Shown here: positions 35,841-43,825 of the stretch, one piece after another
Layout of the letters: each line of letters starts with the position of its first letter
Position numbering within the stretch: the first letter of the stretch is position 1
Source: Enterococcus hulanensis
Lineage (GTDB): Bacteria > Bacillota > Bacilli > Lactobacillales > Enterococcaceae
Assembly (NCBI RefSeq): GCF_005405485.1
Contig: NZ_BJED01000003.1
Span: forward strand, 62,001-126,000
DNA length: 64,000 bases
Reading direction: 5' to 3'
The notes under the pieces: model-generated
Database searches by the model: none
Told to the model about the DNA's origin: nothing
The model's input: only the letters and a program-made list of their open reading frames with translations
Position numbers and translations under genes: made by a program

Positions 35841-35945
35841 AACCACTAACACCTTTCCTGATTTATTAATCAACGAAGCGATAATAGAAACCCATAACGA
35901 TTATCTTTTCGTTACAACAAATATTTTTAGATTTATTTTATTAAA

Positions 35946-35973
35946 AATATAATTAAAAAATAACTGTTGTCAA
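35946..35973 (-). promoter_or_regulatory. Candidate promoter of the second adhesin
   Basis: On the minus strand TTGACA (35968-35973) and TATATT (35946-35951) are 16 bp apart, leaving a leader of about 100 nt before the start codon. A second TTGTTT-N17-TATAAT pair lies just upstream. Confidence 0.55.
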
Positions 35974-36158
35974 TTAACAAATTATAGAACAATGTTAATT
36001 ATAAAACAACATCAGAAAATGTATTCTCTTCTTTCAACTTTTGACCAGACAGAAAAGATCGTCAGAAACTCCCGACGATCTCGGCTACTGTCTGCTCATT
36101 TTATCGCTTTGCACTAGACAATCTTTTTAGTAATCTGGAAAATTTCGACTACCAAAAA

Positions 36159-36181
36159 AGACGCCGATAATCAGCGTCTTG
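36159..36181 (-). terminator. Terminator after the Tag-like gene
   Basis: AAGACGC pairs with GCGTCTT and is followed on the minus strand by TTTTTTGG. Confidence 0.75.
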
Positions 36182-36247
36182 CCACTTGCTCTGCTTTTAT
36201 TCAAACTTCTTCATGATTCGAAACAGACTTCATAAATTGACTATGAA

Positions 36248-36763
36248 CTACTCCGCGTTCCAGACCCGATCCTGCATGATCCCTGCCGCTTTTAAAAACA
36301 TGCACGTAACGATTGGGCCAACAAAGGTGAAGCCTCTTTTTTTCATATCCTTGGCGATCACAGTGGCTTCCGGTAATATATTGGGTACTTCCTCGGCCAA
36401 TTCGTACTCATGAATCACCGGCACGCCGCCGACAAAATCCCAAAGATAATCCGCAAAGCTGTCATAATCTGCGAGAAGTGTCACGATTGCCCGCGCGTTT
36501 TGCACCACAGCTTTGATCTTTCGCGGATTGCGAATCATTTCAGGGTCCTTGGCGATTTTCTCGATATCCTCTGGGAAAAAGGCCGCTACTTGGCGAAAGT
36601 CCATCCCGCAAAAATTTCTTTCAAATACTTCCTTCTTACTGGCCGCTGCCTGCCAGCTTAAACCAGCCTGAAAAACCCCGATTGTCAGCAATAAAAACAG
36701 CTCTCGATCATCATGGGTCGGCTTCCCCCAGCGATCGCTGTACCATTGAGATTTACTCGTCAT
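36248..36763 (-). CDS. tag: DNA-3-methyladenine glycosylase I-like protein lacking the zinc site
   Basis: The 171-residue protein is clearly of the Tag family: DRWGKPTHDDRELF, FQAGLSWQAAASKKEVF, IRNPRKIKAVVQNARA, SFADYLWDFV and KKRGFTFVGPIV all match. The four zinc ligands of E. coli Tag are not found at their expected places: there is no N-terminal Cys, the YHD His is Ser, and the C-terminal His and Cys are Arg and Ala. The Glu that contacts 3-methyladenine also seems replaced by Gly. It therefore may excise alkylated bases with altered specificity, or have another DNA role. A G-rich site stands close before the ATG. Confidence 0.8.
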   Translation of the reverse strand: MTSKSQWYSDRWGKPTHDDRELFLLLTIGVFQAGLSWQAAASKKEVFERNFCGMDFRQVAAFFPEDIEKIAKDPEMIRNPRKIKAVVQNARAIVTLLADYDSFADYLWDFVGGVPVIHEYELAEEVPNILPEATVIAKDMKKRGFTFVGPIVTCMFLKAAGIMQDRVWNAE

Positions 36764-36794
36764 CTTCCCACCACCTTGATGCTCTTATCATAAC

Positions 36795-36819
36795 AAAAAA
36801 AGACTGGCCTTTCAGCCAG
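36795..36819 (-). terminator. Weak terminator after the VOC gene
   Basis: CTGGC/GCCAG hairpin followed on the minus strand by a T run, nine bases past the VOC stop codon. The stem is short. Confidence 0.55.
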
Positions 36820-36827
36820 CACTTTCG

Positions 36828-37184
36828 TTAATCTGCTTTGTGGCAAACCGCCTCGATATTGTACCCGTCCGGATCATAAACAAACGCGCCATAATAATTC
36901 TCATGGTAATGAGGACGTACTCCCGGCGCCCCATTGTCTGTTCCGCCAGCCTTTATCGCTGCTTGATAAAACTGATCGACGATCGCTCGATCCTGCGCAC
37001 CAAATGCCAAATGGAATTTACTAGGTTCGTTTTTCACGATCCAAAGAGCTCCGCTATCACCACCGAAACACACGCCATGCTCCATCTCAACTTTCACCTG
37101 ATAGCCCAATGGTTTCAACGCTTCCTCATAAAACGCTTTGCTCTTTGCTAAATCCGTTACCCCAATACTTAAATGATCAATCAT
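36828..37184 (-). CDS. VOC-family (glyoxalase/bleomycin-resistance fold) protein
   Basis: This 118-residue protein has one vicinal-oxygen-chelate domain. MIDHLSIGVTDLAKSKAFYEEAL at the start and YYGAFVYDPDGYNIEAVCH at the end carry the usual metal-ligand His and Glu. It is a single-domain member that dimerises. Function may be glyoxalase-like detoxification or ligand binding; the sequence does not decide. GGAAGG precedes the ATG. It lies 64 bp before the Tag-like gene on the same strand, with a weak terminator between. Confidence 0.85.
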   Translation of the reverse strand: MIDHLSIGVTDLAKSKAFYEEALKPLGYQVKVEMEHGVCFGGDSGALWIVKNEPSKFHLAFGAQDRAIVDQFYQAAIKAGGTDNGAPGVRPHYHENYYGAFVYDPDGYNIEAVCHKAD

Positions 37185-37715
37185 ACACTCTACCTTCCCT
37201 TCATAATAATAGTTTTAGTATACCCGAAAAAACGTTTACATCAAAGGAGCTTTCAGCATTAAACGACCAACATTCTCGGCTTTCTAAACAGATAAGAACA
37301 ACCCCAAATGTTCGTGTTGCTGGTTCATCAAATAAGTTAGATTTAACACTTCAATCGCCTCTTATGTTTGTTAACTGATCCTTGCTGCGAACGTCTTTTT
37401 ATGCCAGCCCTTCATTGATTTTTCCCCAAAGGATAACCTCCCAGATTTTGAACTGATCATAATATTTTTGGTATATCAGATTAAACAACGAACGATCCAG
37501 TCACATTGGTTCAGCATTTTTAAGAAAATACCGCTCAATACACGCTGCAAGTCACAAATCGAGCAATTCTCAACATTAATTGACGAATTATTAAAGTCAA
37601 TAAGTGAATTTCATTAGGCTTTAGCCGTTTAGGGCTATGCTAAAATCAACTTATAAATAACTTCAAGAGCGAAACGGCTCTTACTTTTACCTCATCGTAG
37701 AAAGGCGTGAAGCTT
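37185..37715. other. Long intergenic region before the Mga-like gene
   Basis: These 531 bp hold no convincing gene; an 89-codon frame at the left end overlaps the VOC gene antisense and has no ribosome binding site. A TGCTAAAAT extended -10 element (37638-37646) is the likely promoter of the Mga-like gene. An AAGAGC-gaaacg-GCTCTT hairpin (37665-37682) lies in the leader. The rest is unassigned. Confidence 0.5.
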
Positions 37716-39182
37716 ATGTTTAGAGAACTGTTTTTGACCAATCAGCAGCGGAGAAAAATCCAGTTTTTCAAGCTGATGGAAGGTTTTCCTGAAGGCGAGT
37801 ACTCTGTAAATACCCTCAGTCACGAGTTTGGTTGGAACTATCAGCCTTTTTTGCAGCTGCTGCGTGAAATCAACGATACCCTGATCGAACTTAAGGAAGA
37901 CCCGCTGCTGATCGCCGCTTCAAAACTCTATTGGAAAAGTAATCCCGAACGTTCAAATCATTTTTTGGTCTCGCTGGTCAAACAATCTGTCTCCTATCGT
38001 TTCATCGCTTCTTCCTTATTGGAGCCTGAAAAAAAAATCTCAGACTTCAGCAAAGAGGTCTTTGTCAGCGAGTCCACCATCTTACGCCGCATGCGCCCGC
38101 TGATCGATTATTTAGCTGAATGTAATATCCAGCTCAATTTCTCAAAAATGGAACTGACCGGGCACGAAGCAGTCATTCGCTTATTCTATATCAAAGCCTT
38201 TTGGGCCGCTTCATTAGGCGAAGACCTAGTAAAAAGCAAGCTGGATTTTACCGCCGAAGATAATTTACTCAGAAATTTATTGGAATTATTCCCGTTGCAC
38301 CTTCATCCAAAATTGATTCGTTTGATGCTGTACGTCTGCCGTCTGCGAAACGATCAAAAAAAATATTTGAATGAAGCGCCCTTTGAGGATCTCCTCTTTT
38401 CTCAGACGACGCCGCAGCTTGAGCTCTATCTTTCCGAGATTCTGGATTCGCCTGTCCAGATCAAAAGAAATGTTGAATTTCTCAATTACTTATTTTATTA
38501 CTACCCTTACTCGGTCAAAAAGGACGCTCAATCGCTCAATCCCTTGATGCTTTATTATGCGAAGAACGTCGAGGAACGTGACCCCTTATGTTTAGCCATC
38601 GACAGCTTTTATCGCTATTGTGCGAGAGAATTATTACAAGATTTACTGGACGAGCAAGAGGAAAAGATCCTATTGAACAACATCGCCCGCACCTTTTTAG
38701 GCTATTCGATTCAAAAGAAAAAAATCCCGCTGCTGTTTGAAACAGGCAACAAGGAACAATTTCTGCAATCCGAGATATATCTTGAGCTTTATCCAGCGGT
38801 CAAAAAAGCGATCCATAAATTAAGCCGCCGCAGGAAGCTGGAATGGCTGGCGGCAGTCAGTGAATCCCTTGCAAGGACTCTATGCTTGAACCTGCTGCCG
38901 CTTTTCATCGCCAATGACGAAAAAATCCGCGTTGGGCTGGTGTCCATTCCGAACTACCTGTATTTGCAGCATGTCGTTAAATTTTTAAAGAATCTAAACT
39001 TCATCGAAATCGTCTTTCAGCCGCAGCCGGACGAACCGATCGATCTTTTCATCACTACCTTCAAGGAACTGCTGCCGTCTCAAAACAGCGACTACTATCT
39101 GATCAACATCTTGAATGCCGATTATAAATCAGACCTATTGCCGCGCCTGCTAGCAATTCAAAATAAAAAGAAATTTGCCTAA
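37716..39182 (+). CDS. Mga-like transcription regulator (orphan)
   Basis: This 488-residue protein has the Mga-family plan: an N-terminal helix-turn-helix (about 30-70, YSVNTLSHEFGWNYQPFLQLLREIN), a second one (about 110-140, SDFSKEVFVSESTILRRMRPLIDYL), a helical PRD-like core, and a C-terminal EIIB-like domain (VGLVSIPNYLYLQHVVKFL...DLFITTF). ATG at 37716 is preferred since AAAGG stands ten bases before it; the GTG three codons earlier is too close. It has no adjoining target on its strand; the second giant adhesin, 1.9 kb away, is a candidate. Confidence 0.75.
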   Translation: MFRELFLTNQQRRKIQFFKLMEGFPEGEYSVNTLSHEFGWNYQPFLQLLREINDTLIELKEDPLLIAASKLYWKSNPERSNHFLVSLVKQSVSYRFIASSLLEPEKKISDFSKEVFVSESTILRRMRPLIDYLAECNIQLNFSKMELTGHEAVIRLFYIKAFWAASLGEDLVKSKLDFTAEDNLLRNLLELFPLHLHPKLIRLMLYVCRLRNDQKKYLNEAPFEDLLFSQTTPQLELYLSEILDSPVQIKRNVEFLNYLFYYYPYSVKKDAQSLNPLMLYYAKNVEERDPLCLAIDSFYRYCARELLQDLLDEQEEKILLNNIARTFLGYSIQKKKIPLLFETGNKEQFLQSEIYLELYPAVKKAIHKLSRRRKLEWLAAVSESLARTLCLNLLPLFIANDEKIRVGLVSIPNYLYLQHVVKFLKNLNFIEIVFQPQPDEPIDLFITTFKELLPSQNSDYYLINILNADYKSDLLPRLLAIQNKKKFA

Positions 39183-39184
39183 AA

Positions 39185-39222
39185 AAAACTTCTGGACCCA
39201 ATAAACTTGGTCCAGAAGTTTT
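39185..39222. terminator. Bidirectional terminator between Mga-like and DUF975 genes
   Basis: A perfect 14-bp stem AAAACTTCTGGACC/GGTCCAGAAGTTTT fills the gap between the two convergent stop codons. Confidence 0.92.
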
Positions 39223-39924
39223 TTAGATATGTGCTTGCAGGTCTTCGTAGAATGCTGCTTTGGTAGCCGAGATATAAGGTGCTACCCATAAGTAGGCGAT
39301 TCCCAGTGTCAATGCAACCAAGAAGTACCAGCCGATAAATGTCAGGTCCAGCCAGAACAAACGTCCCTTGTGACCATCCATCAAACGACGACTCGCAGTG
39401 ATTGTATCCAGCACTTTTGGCTTTTCACCCGTTTGCTGGATTTGATCGTAATAGATGAAATAGCTTTGAGAATACGCGTAGGCTTTGACGATCCCGGGAA
39501 TGACGAATAGGAAGGTCCATAGCGTAGTAAAGATATTCGTCAGCAGCGCTAATAAAATGACCCCGCCGATAAACACTCCTTGAAAGCCGCGGAAGGCATC
39601 CTTCAATGGTTCAATTTGAGTGCGCTCGCCTCTTAATAAATCTAAATACGTCCAAGAAATCCCACTCATAAACAAAGCACTGATAATCATAGTAACTAGA
39701 CTCGTTCCGCCGCCGCTGGCATTGTTTTGATGGTAATCAGCAATGGATGTAATCATGTCTCCGCCAGAACCGTGGATAAAGAACCAGATCACTCCAGACA
39801 AGACAACAAAAAACATTACCGCAACTGTTAATAATGTTGGAATCAAATTTAAGATAACCGCCTGTCCCCACTGCCCTTTCAGTGCGGCTTTCGCCTCTGT
39901 CTTTAATTCAGCAGTCGTTTTCAT
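39223..39924 (-). CDS. DUF975 family integral membrane protein
   Basis: This 233-residue protein begins with a soluble stretch typical of DUF975 (KTTAELKTEAKAALKGQWGQAV). About five membrane segments follow, with the family motifs YLDLLRGE and FIYYDQ...GEKPKVLDTITASRRLMDGHKGRLFWLDLTFIGW. Function is unknown. The ATG at 39922-39924 follows GGGG at a longish spacing; a TTG two codons earlier is an alternative. It is monocistronic. Confidence 0.82.
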   Translation of the reverse strand: MKTTAELKTEAKAALKGQWGQAVILNLIPTLLTVAVMFFVVLSGVIWFFIHGSGGDMITSIADYHQNNASGGGTSLVTMIISALFMSGISWTYLDLLRGERTQIEPLKDAFRGFQGVFIGGVILLALLTNIFTTLWTFLFVIPGIVKAYAYSQSYFIYYDQIQQTGEKPKVLDTITASRRLMDGHKGRLFWLDLTFIGWYFLVALTLGIAYLWVAPYISATKAAFYEDLQAHI

Positions 39925-40006
39925 AACCAAATAACCCCTTTCTGTTCAATAGTTTAATATATCGCAACTTTTTTAGAAAGTCTTTTGGCTGAATTTGCCC
40001 GGCAGC

Positions 40007-40873
40007 TTAATTTAATGGCTGCAGCATTTCCCAAAAATCAGCCAGCATTTTCGGCTGATAGCGACTCTTGCGAACCAAGACGGAAATATCATTCGTCAGC
40101 TGCCAATCAGCAATCTTGATTTCCTTTAATCGACCCTGCGTGAGTTCTTCCTTCACCAAACGATACGGCAGTACCGATAGTCCAAAGCCTGCTTTGATGG
40201 CCGAGATTAACGCCTGCGAATCGATACTTTCCCACGTCGGAAAAAGCTTGAAGCCCTGCAAAACAGCGATCGACTCAAAGGCCTCCCGCACAGCACTTCC
40301 CCTCTCCCGCAGCAACAACGGCCGCTGCATGAGCTCTTCAAAGCTGAGTTCTTCTTCGGCGGCATCCGCGGCTGCCACCACACACAAGCGATAATCCGCA
40401 ATCTTTTTGGCTTCAAAGGCTGGCTGCAGCACATGTCCTTCAATAAACGCCACATCGACTTCACCCCGTTCTAAACGAGCGATAGAATCAGATGCCGGAA
40501 AGACTTGGACATTGAAGCTGGCCTCCGGATATTTCTCAGTAAATCTCCGCAGTAATTGCGGCAGCTCCGTTTGAGCATAGGTGATGCAGGAAGCAATTTT
40601 GATCGGCGGCCCCTTTTCTAAATTCGGCAGATGGGCTTCAACGGACTCAAATTCTTCGATGATCGGTTGAATCTCCCGCAGAAACAATTCGCCGGCAGGT
40701 GTCAGCTTGACACTGCGGTGCAGCCGTTCAAACAGCTGCGTCCCCGCTTCCTCCTCTAAATCTTTGACCGCGTGGGAAACGGCTGATTGAGTAAGATACA
40801 TATTGTTAGCGGCTTTCGTAAAATTTTTTGTCCGGGCGATTTCCCGAAAAATAGTGCACTGTTTAAAGTTCAT
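40007..40873 (-). CDS. LysR family transcription regulator
   Basis: This 288-residue regulator has the N-terminal winged helix (MNFKQCTIFREIARTKNFTKAANNMYLTQSAVSHAVKDLE, residues 1-40, then LFERLHRSVKLTPAG). The C-terminal two-lobed effector-binding domain follows. ATG at 40871-40873 with AAAGGAG is taken rather than the start ten codons upstream. It is divergent from the chromate-transporter genes, the usual place for a LysR activator, and a perfect T-N11-A palindrome lies in the shared gap. Confidence 0.9.
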   Translation of the reverse strand: MNFKQCTIFREIARTKNFTKAANNMYLTQSAVSHAVKDLEEEAGTQLFERLHRSVKLTPAGELFLREIQPIIEEFESVEAHLPNLEKGPPIKIASCITYAQTELPQLLRRFTEKYPEASFNVQVFPASDSIARLERGEVDVAFIEGHVLQPAFEAKKIADYRLCVVAAADAAEEELSFEELMQRPLLLRERGSAVREAFESIAVLQGFKLFPTWESIDSQALISAIKAGFGLSVLPYRLVKEELTQGRLKEIKIADWQLTNDISVLVRKSRYQPKMLADFWEMLQPLN

Positions 40874-40887
40874 CGCGGCTCCTTTCC

Positions 40888-40904
40888 CATGAATTAAATT
40901 CATG
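40888..40904. promoter_or_regulatory. LysR-type T-N11-A operator
   Basis: CATGAATTAAATTCATG is a perfect 17-bp palindrome that contains the T-N11-A core of LysR binding sites. It lies between the lysR ribosome binding site and the chrA-like promoter in the 111-bp divergent gap. Confidence 0.65.
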
Positions 40905-40925
40905 TCTACTAGCCAATATTATCAT

Positions 40926-40954
40926 TTCACACATGTCAAACCAAGCTTTATACT
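40926..40954 (+). promoter_or_regulatory. Promoter of the split chromate transporter operon
   Basis: TTCACA (40926-40931) and TATACT (40949-40954) are separated by exactly 17 bp and lie 30 bp before the start codon. Confidence 0.65.
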
Positions 40955-40984
40955 AAAGAGATAGCAGATAGAAAGGTTGTTCTC

Positions 40985-41545
40985 ATGACAAAATTAAAGC
41001 TTTATTCATGGTTAGCAGGAATCAATTTATTTATCAGTGCCTTTACCTTCGGCGGCGGCTATGTTGTCGTCCCGATGATTCGCAAATATTACGTCGAAAA
41101 AAAGGCGTTGTTCACCAACGATGAATTAATGGAGATGGCCGCCGTCGCTCAATCATCTCCCGGTGCGATCGCCATCAATCTCAGTGTCCTCGCCGGAAAA
41201 AAGGTAGCTGGAATGCTGGGGGTGCTCATCAGCGCGATCTGCTCGATCATTCCGCCTTTAGTGATCTTAGGACTGATCTCAAATTGGTACGCCGCCTTTG
41301 CCGCCAATCACACGATCATGGCGATCTTAAAAGGCATGCAGGCCTGTGTGACGGCTTTGATCATTGATATAGTGATCGACATGTATCAGCTGATCCGCGA
41401 AGAACATTCTAGCCTGCTGAACGCATTGGTCCCGCTTGCGTTTATCGCGAATGTCTTTTTTAATCTGAACGTCATCTATATTTTATTCATCAGCATAGGA
41501 ATCTGTCTTGTTCACACCTATGCTCAGCAAAGAAAAGAGGTTTAG
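40985..41545 (+). CDS. Short-chain chromate-transporter (CHR) family protein, first half
   Basis: This 186-residue membrane protein corresponds to one CHR domain of ChrA. The motif FGGGYVVVPMIRKYYVEKK (about 21-40) and SSPGAIAINLSVLAGKKVAG (about 57-75) are the family hallmarks, followed by three or four membrane segments. The partner half is the next gene, whose ATG lies two bases after this stop codon, so the two form an obligate pair like other short-chain CHR proteins. Efflux of chromate or another oxyanion is the family role; the true substrate is untested. Confidence 0.88.
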   Translation: MTKLKLYSWLAGINLFISAFTFGGGYVVVPMIRKYYVEKKALFTNDELMEMAAVAQSSPGAIAINLSVLAGKKVAGMLGVLISAICSIIPPLVILGLISNWYAAFAANHTIMAILKGMQACVTALIIDIVIDMYQLIREEHSSLLNALVPLAFIANVFFNLNVIYILFISIGICLVHTYAQQRKEV

Positions 41546-41547
41546 TG

Positions 41548-42096
41548 ATGCAATTGTTTTGGACATTTTTAAAAATCGGTTTATTCAGTATCGGCGGCGG
41601 CTATGCCATCATTCCCTTAATCCAAGAGCAAGTCGTTCATCAACAGGGCTGGTTGAGCGAGAAGGTCTTTGCCGACATCATCACGATCTCGCAAATGACC
41701 CCCGGACCAATAGCGGTCAATACCTCAACCTTTGTCGGCATGCAGATCAATGGTGTCCTCGGAGCCGTTGTGGCAACAATCGGCTGTATCCTAGGCGGCT
41801 GTGTCATCTCGATCAGCTTATATCAGTTTTTCCAACAGCATCAGGAATCCATTTACGTTGCGGCGGCTTTGAAGAGCCTCAAGGCTTCCTCGGTAGGCTT
41901 GATCATGTCCGCCGGCTTTACGATCCTGCTGCTGACCTTTTTCGGAACATCTGAACTTTCCAGCGGTCTGCTCGCTCACTTTGATTGGCAGTCGGCACTT
42001 TTGTTCGGGGTAGCTCTAGTGATCCTGCGAAAATTCAAGCCCAATCCGATCGTCTTGATGTGTTTGGCAGGCTTGATCGGCTTTCTGATATATTAA
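41548..42096 (+). CDS. Short-chain chromate-transporter (CHR) family protein, second half
   Basis: This 183-residue partner CHR protein has IGGGYAIIPLIQEQVVHQQGW and QMTPGPIAVNTSTFVGMQINGVLGA, the second-domain versions of the same motifs. The inverted arrangement expected for two-domain ChrA should arise by pairing. ATG at 41548 after AGAGG is chosen; the GTG at 41545 overlaps the previous stop. A strong terminator follows. Confidence 0.88.
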   Translation: MQLFWTFLKIGLFSIGGGYAIIPLIQEQVVHQQGWLSEKVFADIITISQMTPGPIAVNTSTFVGMQINGVLGAVVATIGCILGGCVISISLYQFFQQHQESIYVAAALKSLKASSVGLIMSAGFTILLLTFFGTSELSSGLLAHFDWQSALLFGVALVILRKFKPNPIVLMCLAGLIGFLIY

Positions 42097-42128
42097 AAGG
42101 GTCATTCTCCAGCGAGAACGACCCTTTT
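42095..42128. terminator. Bidirectional terminator after the CHR pair
   Basis: AAAAGGGTC-TTCTC pairs with GAGAA-GACCCTTTT (one mismatch) around CAGC, with a T run on the plus strand. It also lies 14 bp from the stop of the convergent winged-helix gene. Confidence 0.88.
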
Positions 42129-42141
42129 TTTGAATACAAGA

Positions 42142-42852
42142 TTACGACAGCAGCATTTCCCGCTCGCGTTCTTGTTCATAATATTCCATAGCGGTAGTGG
42201 TTAATAAGTAGCCCTCGCCCCAAGATGTTTGAACCGTTTCGCCAGTGATCCCGTCCTTTTGAAAAGCGATCCGTAATTTTTTGATGAGGATCGACAGCTG
42301 TGCTAAACGAGATTTCGTCGCGCCGTCTGTCCAAAGATACTCACACAGATCTTCACGGGAGATCACCTTGCCATTGGCTTGATAGAGTTTTTCCAGTGCA
42401 CGGCGTTCTAATTTTGACAAGGTCAATGATCCGGTAGTGTGCACCTCTGCTCCAACGCCGATCCGACTGCCTACAAGCGATAAGATCACGTCTTGCGATG
42501 CTGAGCTCTTTTCCCAGCGGCAAAGTGTTTCGCGGAGTTCTTCAAGGCTTGATCCTTCACTGATCCAGCCGTCGACACCTTCCAATTGCTTTTCAGGCTC
42601 TTTTTCTAATTTCCGCAAGATAGTTTTTGACTCCGGTATTGTCGCCAAGAGCTGCCGCATCTCATTTTCAGAGATCGTCTCGCTCAAAATGATATAGTCG
42701 AAATAATTGATCATCTGCAGCTTTTTAGCCTGCTGAGCCGCTAAGTAGAACATGTTGGAACAACAAAACACTTCATAATTTAAGCGCTGCAGCTTTGTCT
42801 GCATTTTCTGTTCTACTAATATGTTTTTTGTTAAAAGTAGTATTGATATCAT
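42142..42852 (-). CDS. Winged-helix regulator with degenerate receiver domain
   Basis: This 236-residue protein ends with an OmpR/PhoB-type winged helix (about 140-225: LTLSKLERRALEKLYQANGKVISREDLCEYLWTDG...LSILIKKLRIAF...VQTSWGEGYLL). The N-terminal 120 residues have the fold order of a receiver, but the phosphorylation site is not conserved: the stretch FDYIILSETI has Ser where the Asp should be, and the acidic pocket is missing. No kinase gene is adjacent. It is therefore probably controlled by other means. It lies 41 bp downstream of the DUF3021 gene on the same strand as the pilus locus. A GAAGGGG site precedes its ATG. Confidence 0.78.
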   Translation of the reverse strand: MISILLLTKNILVEQKMQTKLQRLNYEVFCCSNMFYLAAQQAKKLQMINYFDYIILSETISENEMRQLLATIPESKTILRKLEKEPEKQLEGVDGWISEGSSLEELRETLCRWEKSSASQDVILSLVGSRIGVGAEVHTTGSLTLSKLERRALEKLYQANGKVISREDLCEYLWTDGATKSRLAQLSILIKKLRIAFQKDGITGETVQTSWGEGYLLTTTAMEYYEQEREREMLLS

Positions 42853-42892
42853 TTCTTCACCCCTTCTTTGGTGTAAGTTTGTTGAAAGTCAT

Positions 42893-43312
42893 TTATTTAT
42901 GATCCTCTTTTTGAAATTTTTTCTTGAGCTGTCTGTTCATTTGTTCTGTCATTTTTACACTATAACTAAACAGAATTGTCCTCCCAATGAAAAATCCGGC
43001 AGTCATAACAGCAAAAGCCCCTGCCATAATCATAGGCGGAATATTCCAGATAAAAAGCTGATTGCAAGCGATGAATATTGAAAAGAGAATGCCGAGATAA
43101 ACGGCTTGAATCCAAAAAATTCCTAAAAAATCCACTAAAGGATCAATATAAAAGATGCTGCATCCAATCGCTGATGCTAATGAAAAAATCAGGAGAGAAA
43201 ATACACTGTCATTCGTTAGCTCTGCGCCGGTGAAGAGTGCAAACATGATACTCAAGGTTAAAATAAACGAGAAAATCATAGACAATTCTCGAATAACTAC
43301 CCATTTATTCAT
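42893..43312 (-). CDS. DUF3021 membrane protein, partner of the LytTR regulator
   Basis: This 139-residue protein has four hydrophobic segments (SMIFSFILTLSIMFALFTG; VFSLLIFSLASAIGCSIFY; VYLGILFSIFIACNQL; IPPMIMAGAFAVMTAGFFIG) and a basic C-terminal tail. DUF3021 genes are regularly found next to stand-alone LytTR genes, as here. In related LytTR regulatory systems the membrane partner holds the regulator inactive; that role here is inference. The ATG at 43310-43312 follows GGAGGAG, which overlaps the LytTR stop codon, so the two are coupled. Confidence 0.82.
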   Translation of the reverse strand: MNKWVVIRELSMIFSFILTLSIMFALFTGAELTNDSVFSLLIFSLASAIGCSIFYIDPLVDFLGIFWIQAVYLGILFSIFIACNQLFIWNIPPMIMAGAFAVMTAGFFIGRTILFSYSVKMTEQMNRQLKKKFQKEDHK

Positions 43313-43314
43313 AC

Positions 43315-43755
43315 TCACTCCTCCATCCCTAACTGATTCTTGAGATTTCTAACATAATTCCTTGAAATAGAAATCTTTTCATCATTCTTCAATTTCACTA
43401 TCAGCCGCCCGTTAAAAGTCGGACTGATTAATTCAATTTTCTCAATATTAAGAATAACCGATTTAGAGACTCGAATATACTGTGTATCTTTATATTTTTC
43501 TTCTAATTGGTAGAGTTTTTCTTTAATCTCAAAGACTTCATCTTTGGTATAAAGAAACACCTTCTTCTCTACCGCTTCAAAATAATAAACATCTTTTAAT
43601 TTTATTTTATGTAGCTGTTCATCCTTATTTACCCATAAAAAAGCATCCTTTACTTGCATGGAATTAATCAATCGCAATAAATCATCATCCAATGACTTTA
43701 CTTTTAGGACAAGTTCTTCCTCTCCTTGGTCAATGATATCCACTGTGATTTTGAT
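43315..43755 (-). CDS. LytTR-domain transcription regulator with probable ATC start
   Basis: This small regulator is one LytTR DNA-binding domain (about residues 45-145: KIKLKDVYYFEAVEKKVFLYT; YIRVSKSVILNIEKIELISPTFNGRLIV; ISRNYVRNLK) with a short N-terminal part and no receiver. The first standard start is GTG at 43741-43743, but its nearest site, GGGAGG at 43764-43769, is 20 bases away. ATC at 43753-43755 is in frame, eight bases from that site, and would give a product beginning (M)KITVDIID, like family members. I therefore extend the gene to ATC; GTG remains the conservative choice. The region is clearly more AT-rich than the pilus genes. Confidence 0.72.
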   Translation of the reverse strand: MKITVDIIDQGEEELVLKVKSLDDDLLRLINSMQVKDAFLWVNKDEQLHKIKLKDVYYFEAVEKKVFLYTKDEVFEIKEKLYQLEEKYKDTQYIRVSKSVILNIEKIELISPTFNGRLIVKLKNDEKISISRNYVRNLKNQLGMEE

Positions 43756-43825
43756 AGAAAAAACCTCCCAACCTTACCAGAATATTATACATAAAAAATA
43801 AATAATATGCTTTTAATTATTAATG

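Larger units (their letters stand above)
35841..36247. other. Leader and promoter region of the second adhesin
   Basis: These 407 bp are very AT-rich next to the adhesin. The adhesin promoter (35946-35973), an AACGA...TCGTT inverted repeat in its leader (35897-35914), an AGATCGTC/GACGATCT hairpin at 36056-36081 and the tag terminator at 36159-36181 lie here. No gene is seen. Confidence 0.55.

Noticed and set aside
37109-37378. An 89-codon plus-strand reading frame left of the Mga-like gene.
   Set aside because: It begins antisense inside the VOC gene, has no ribosome binding site and no recognisable motif.
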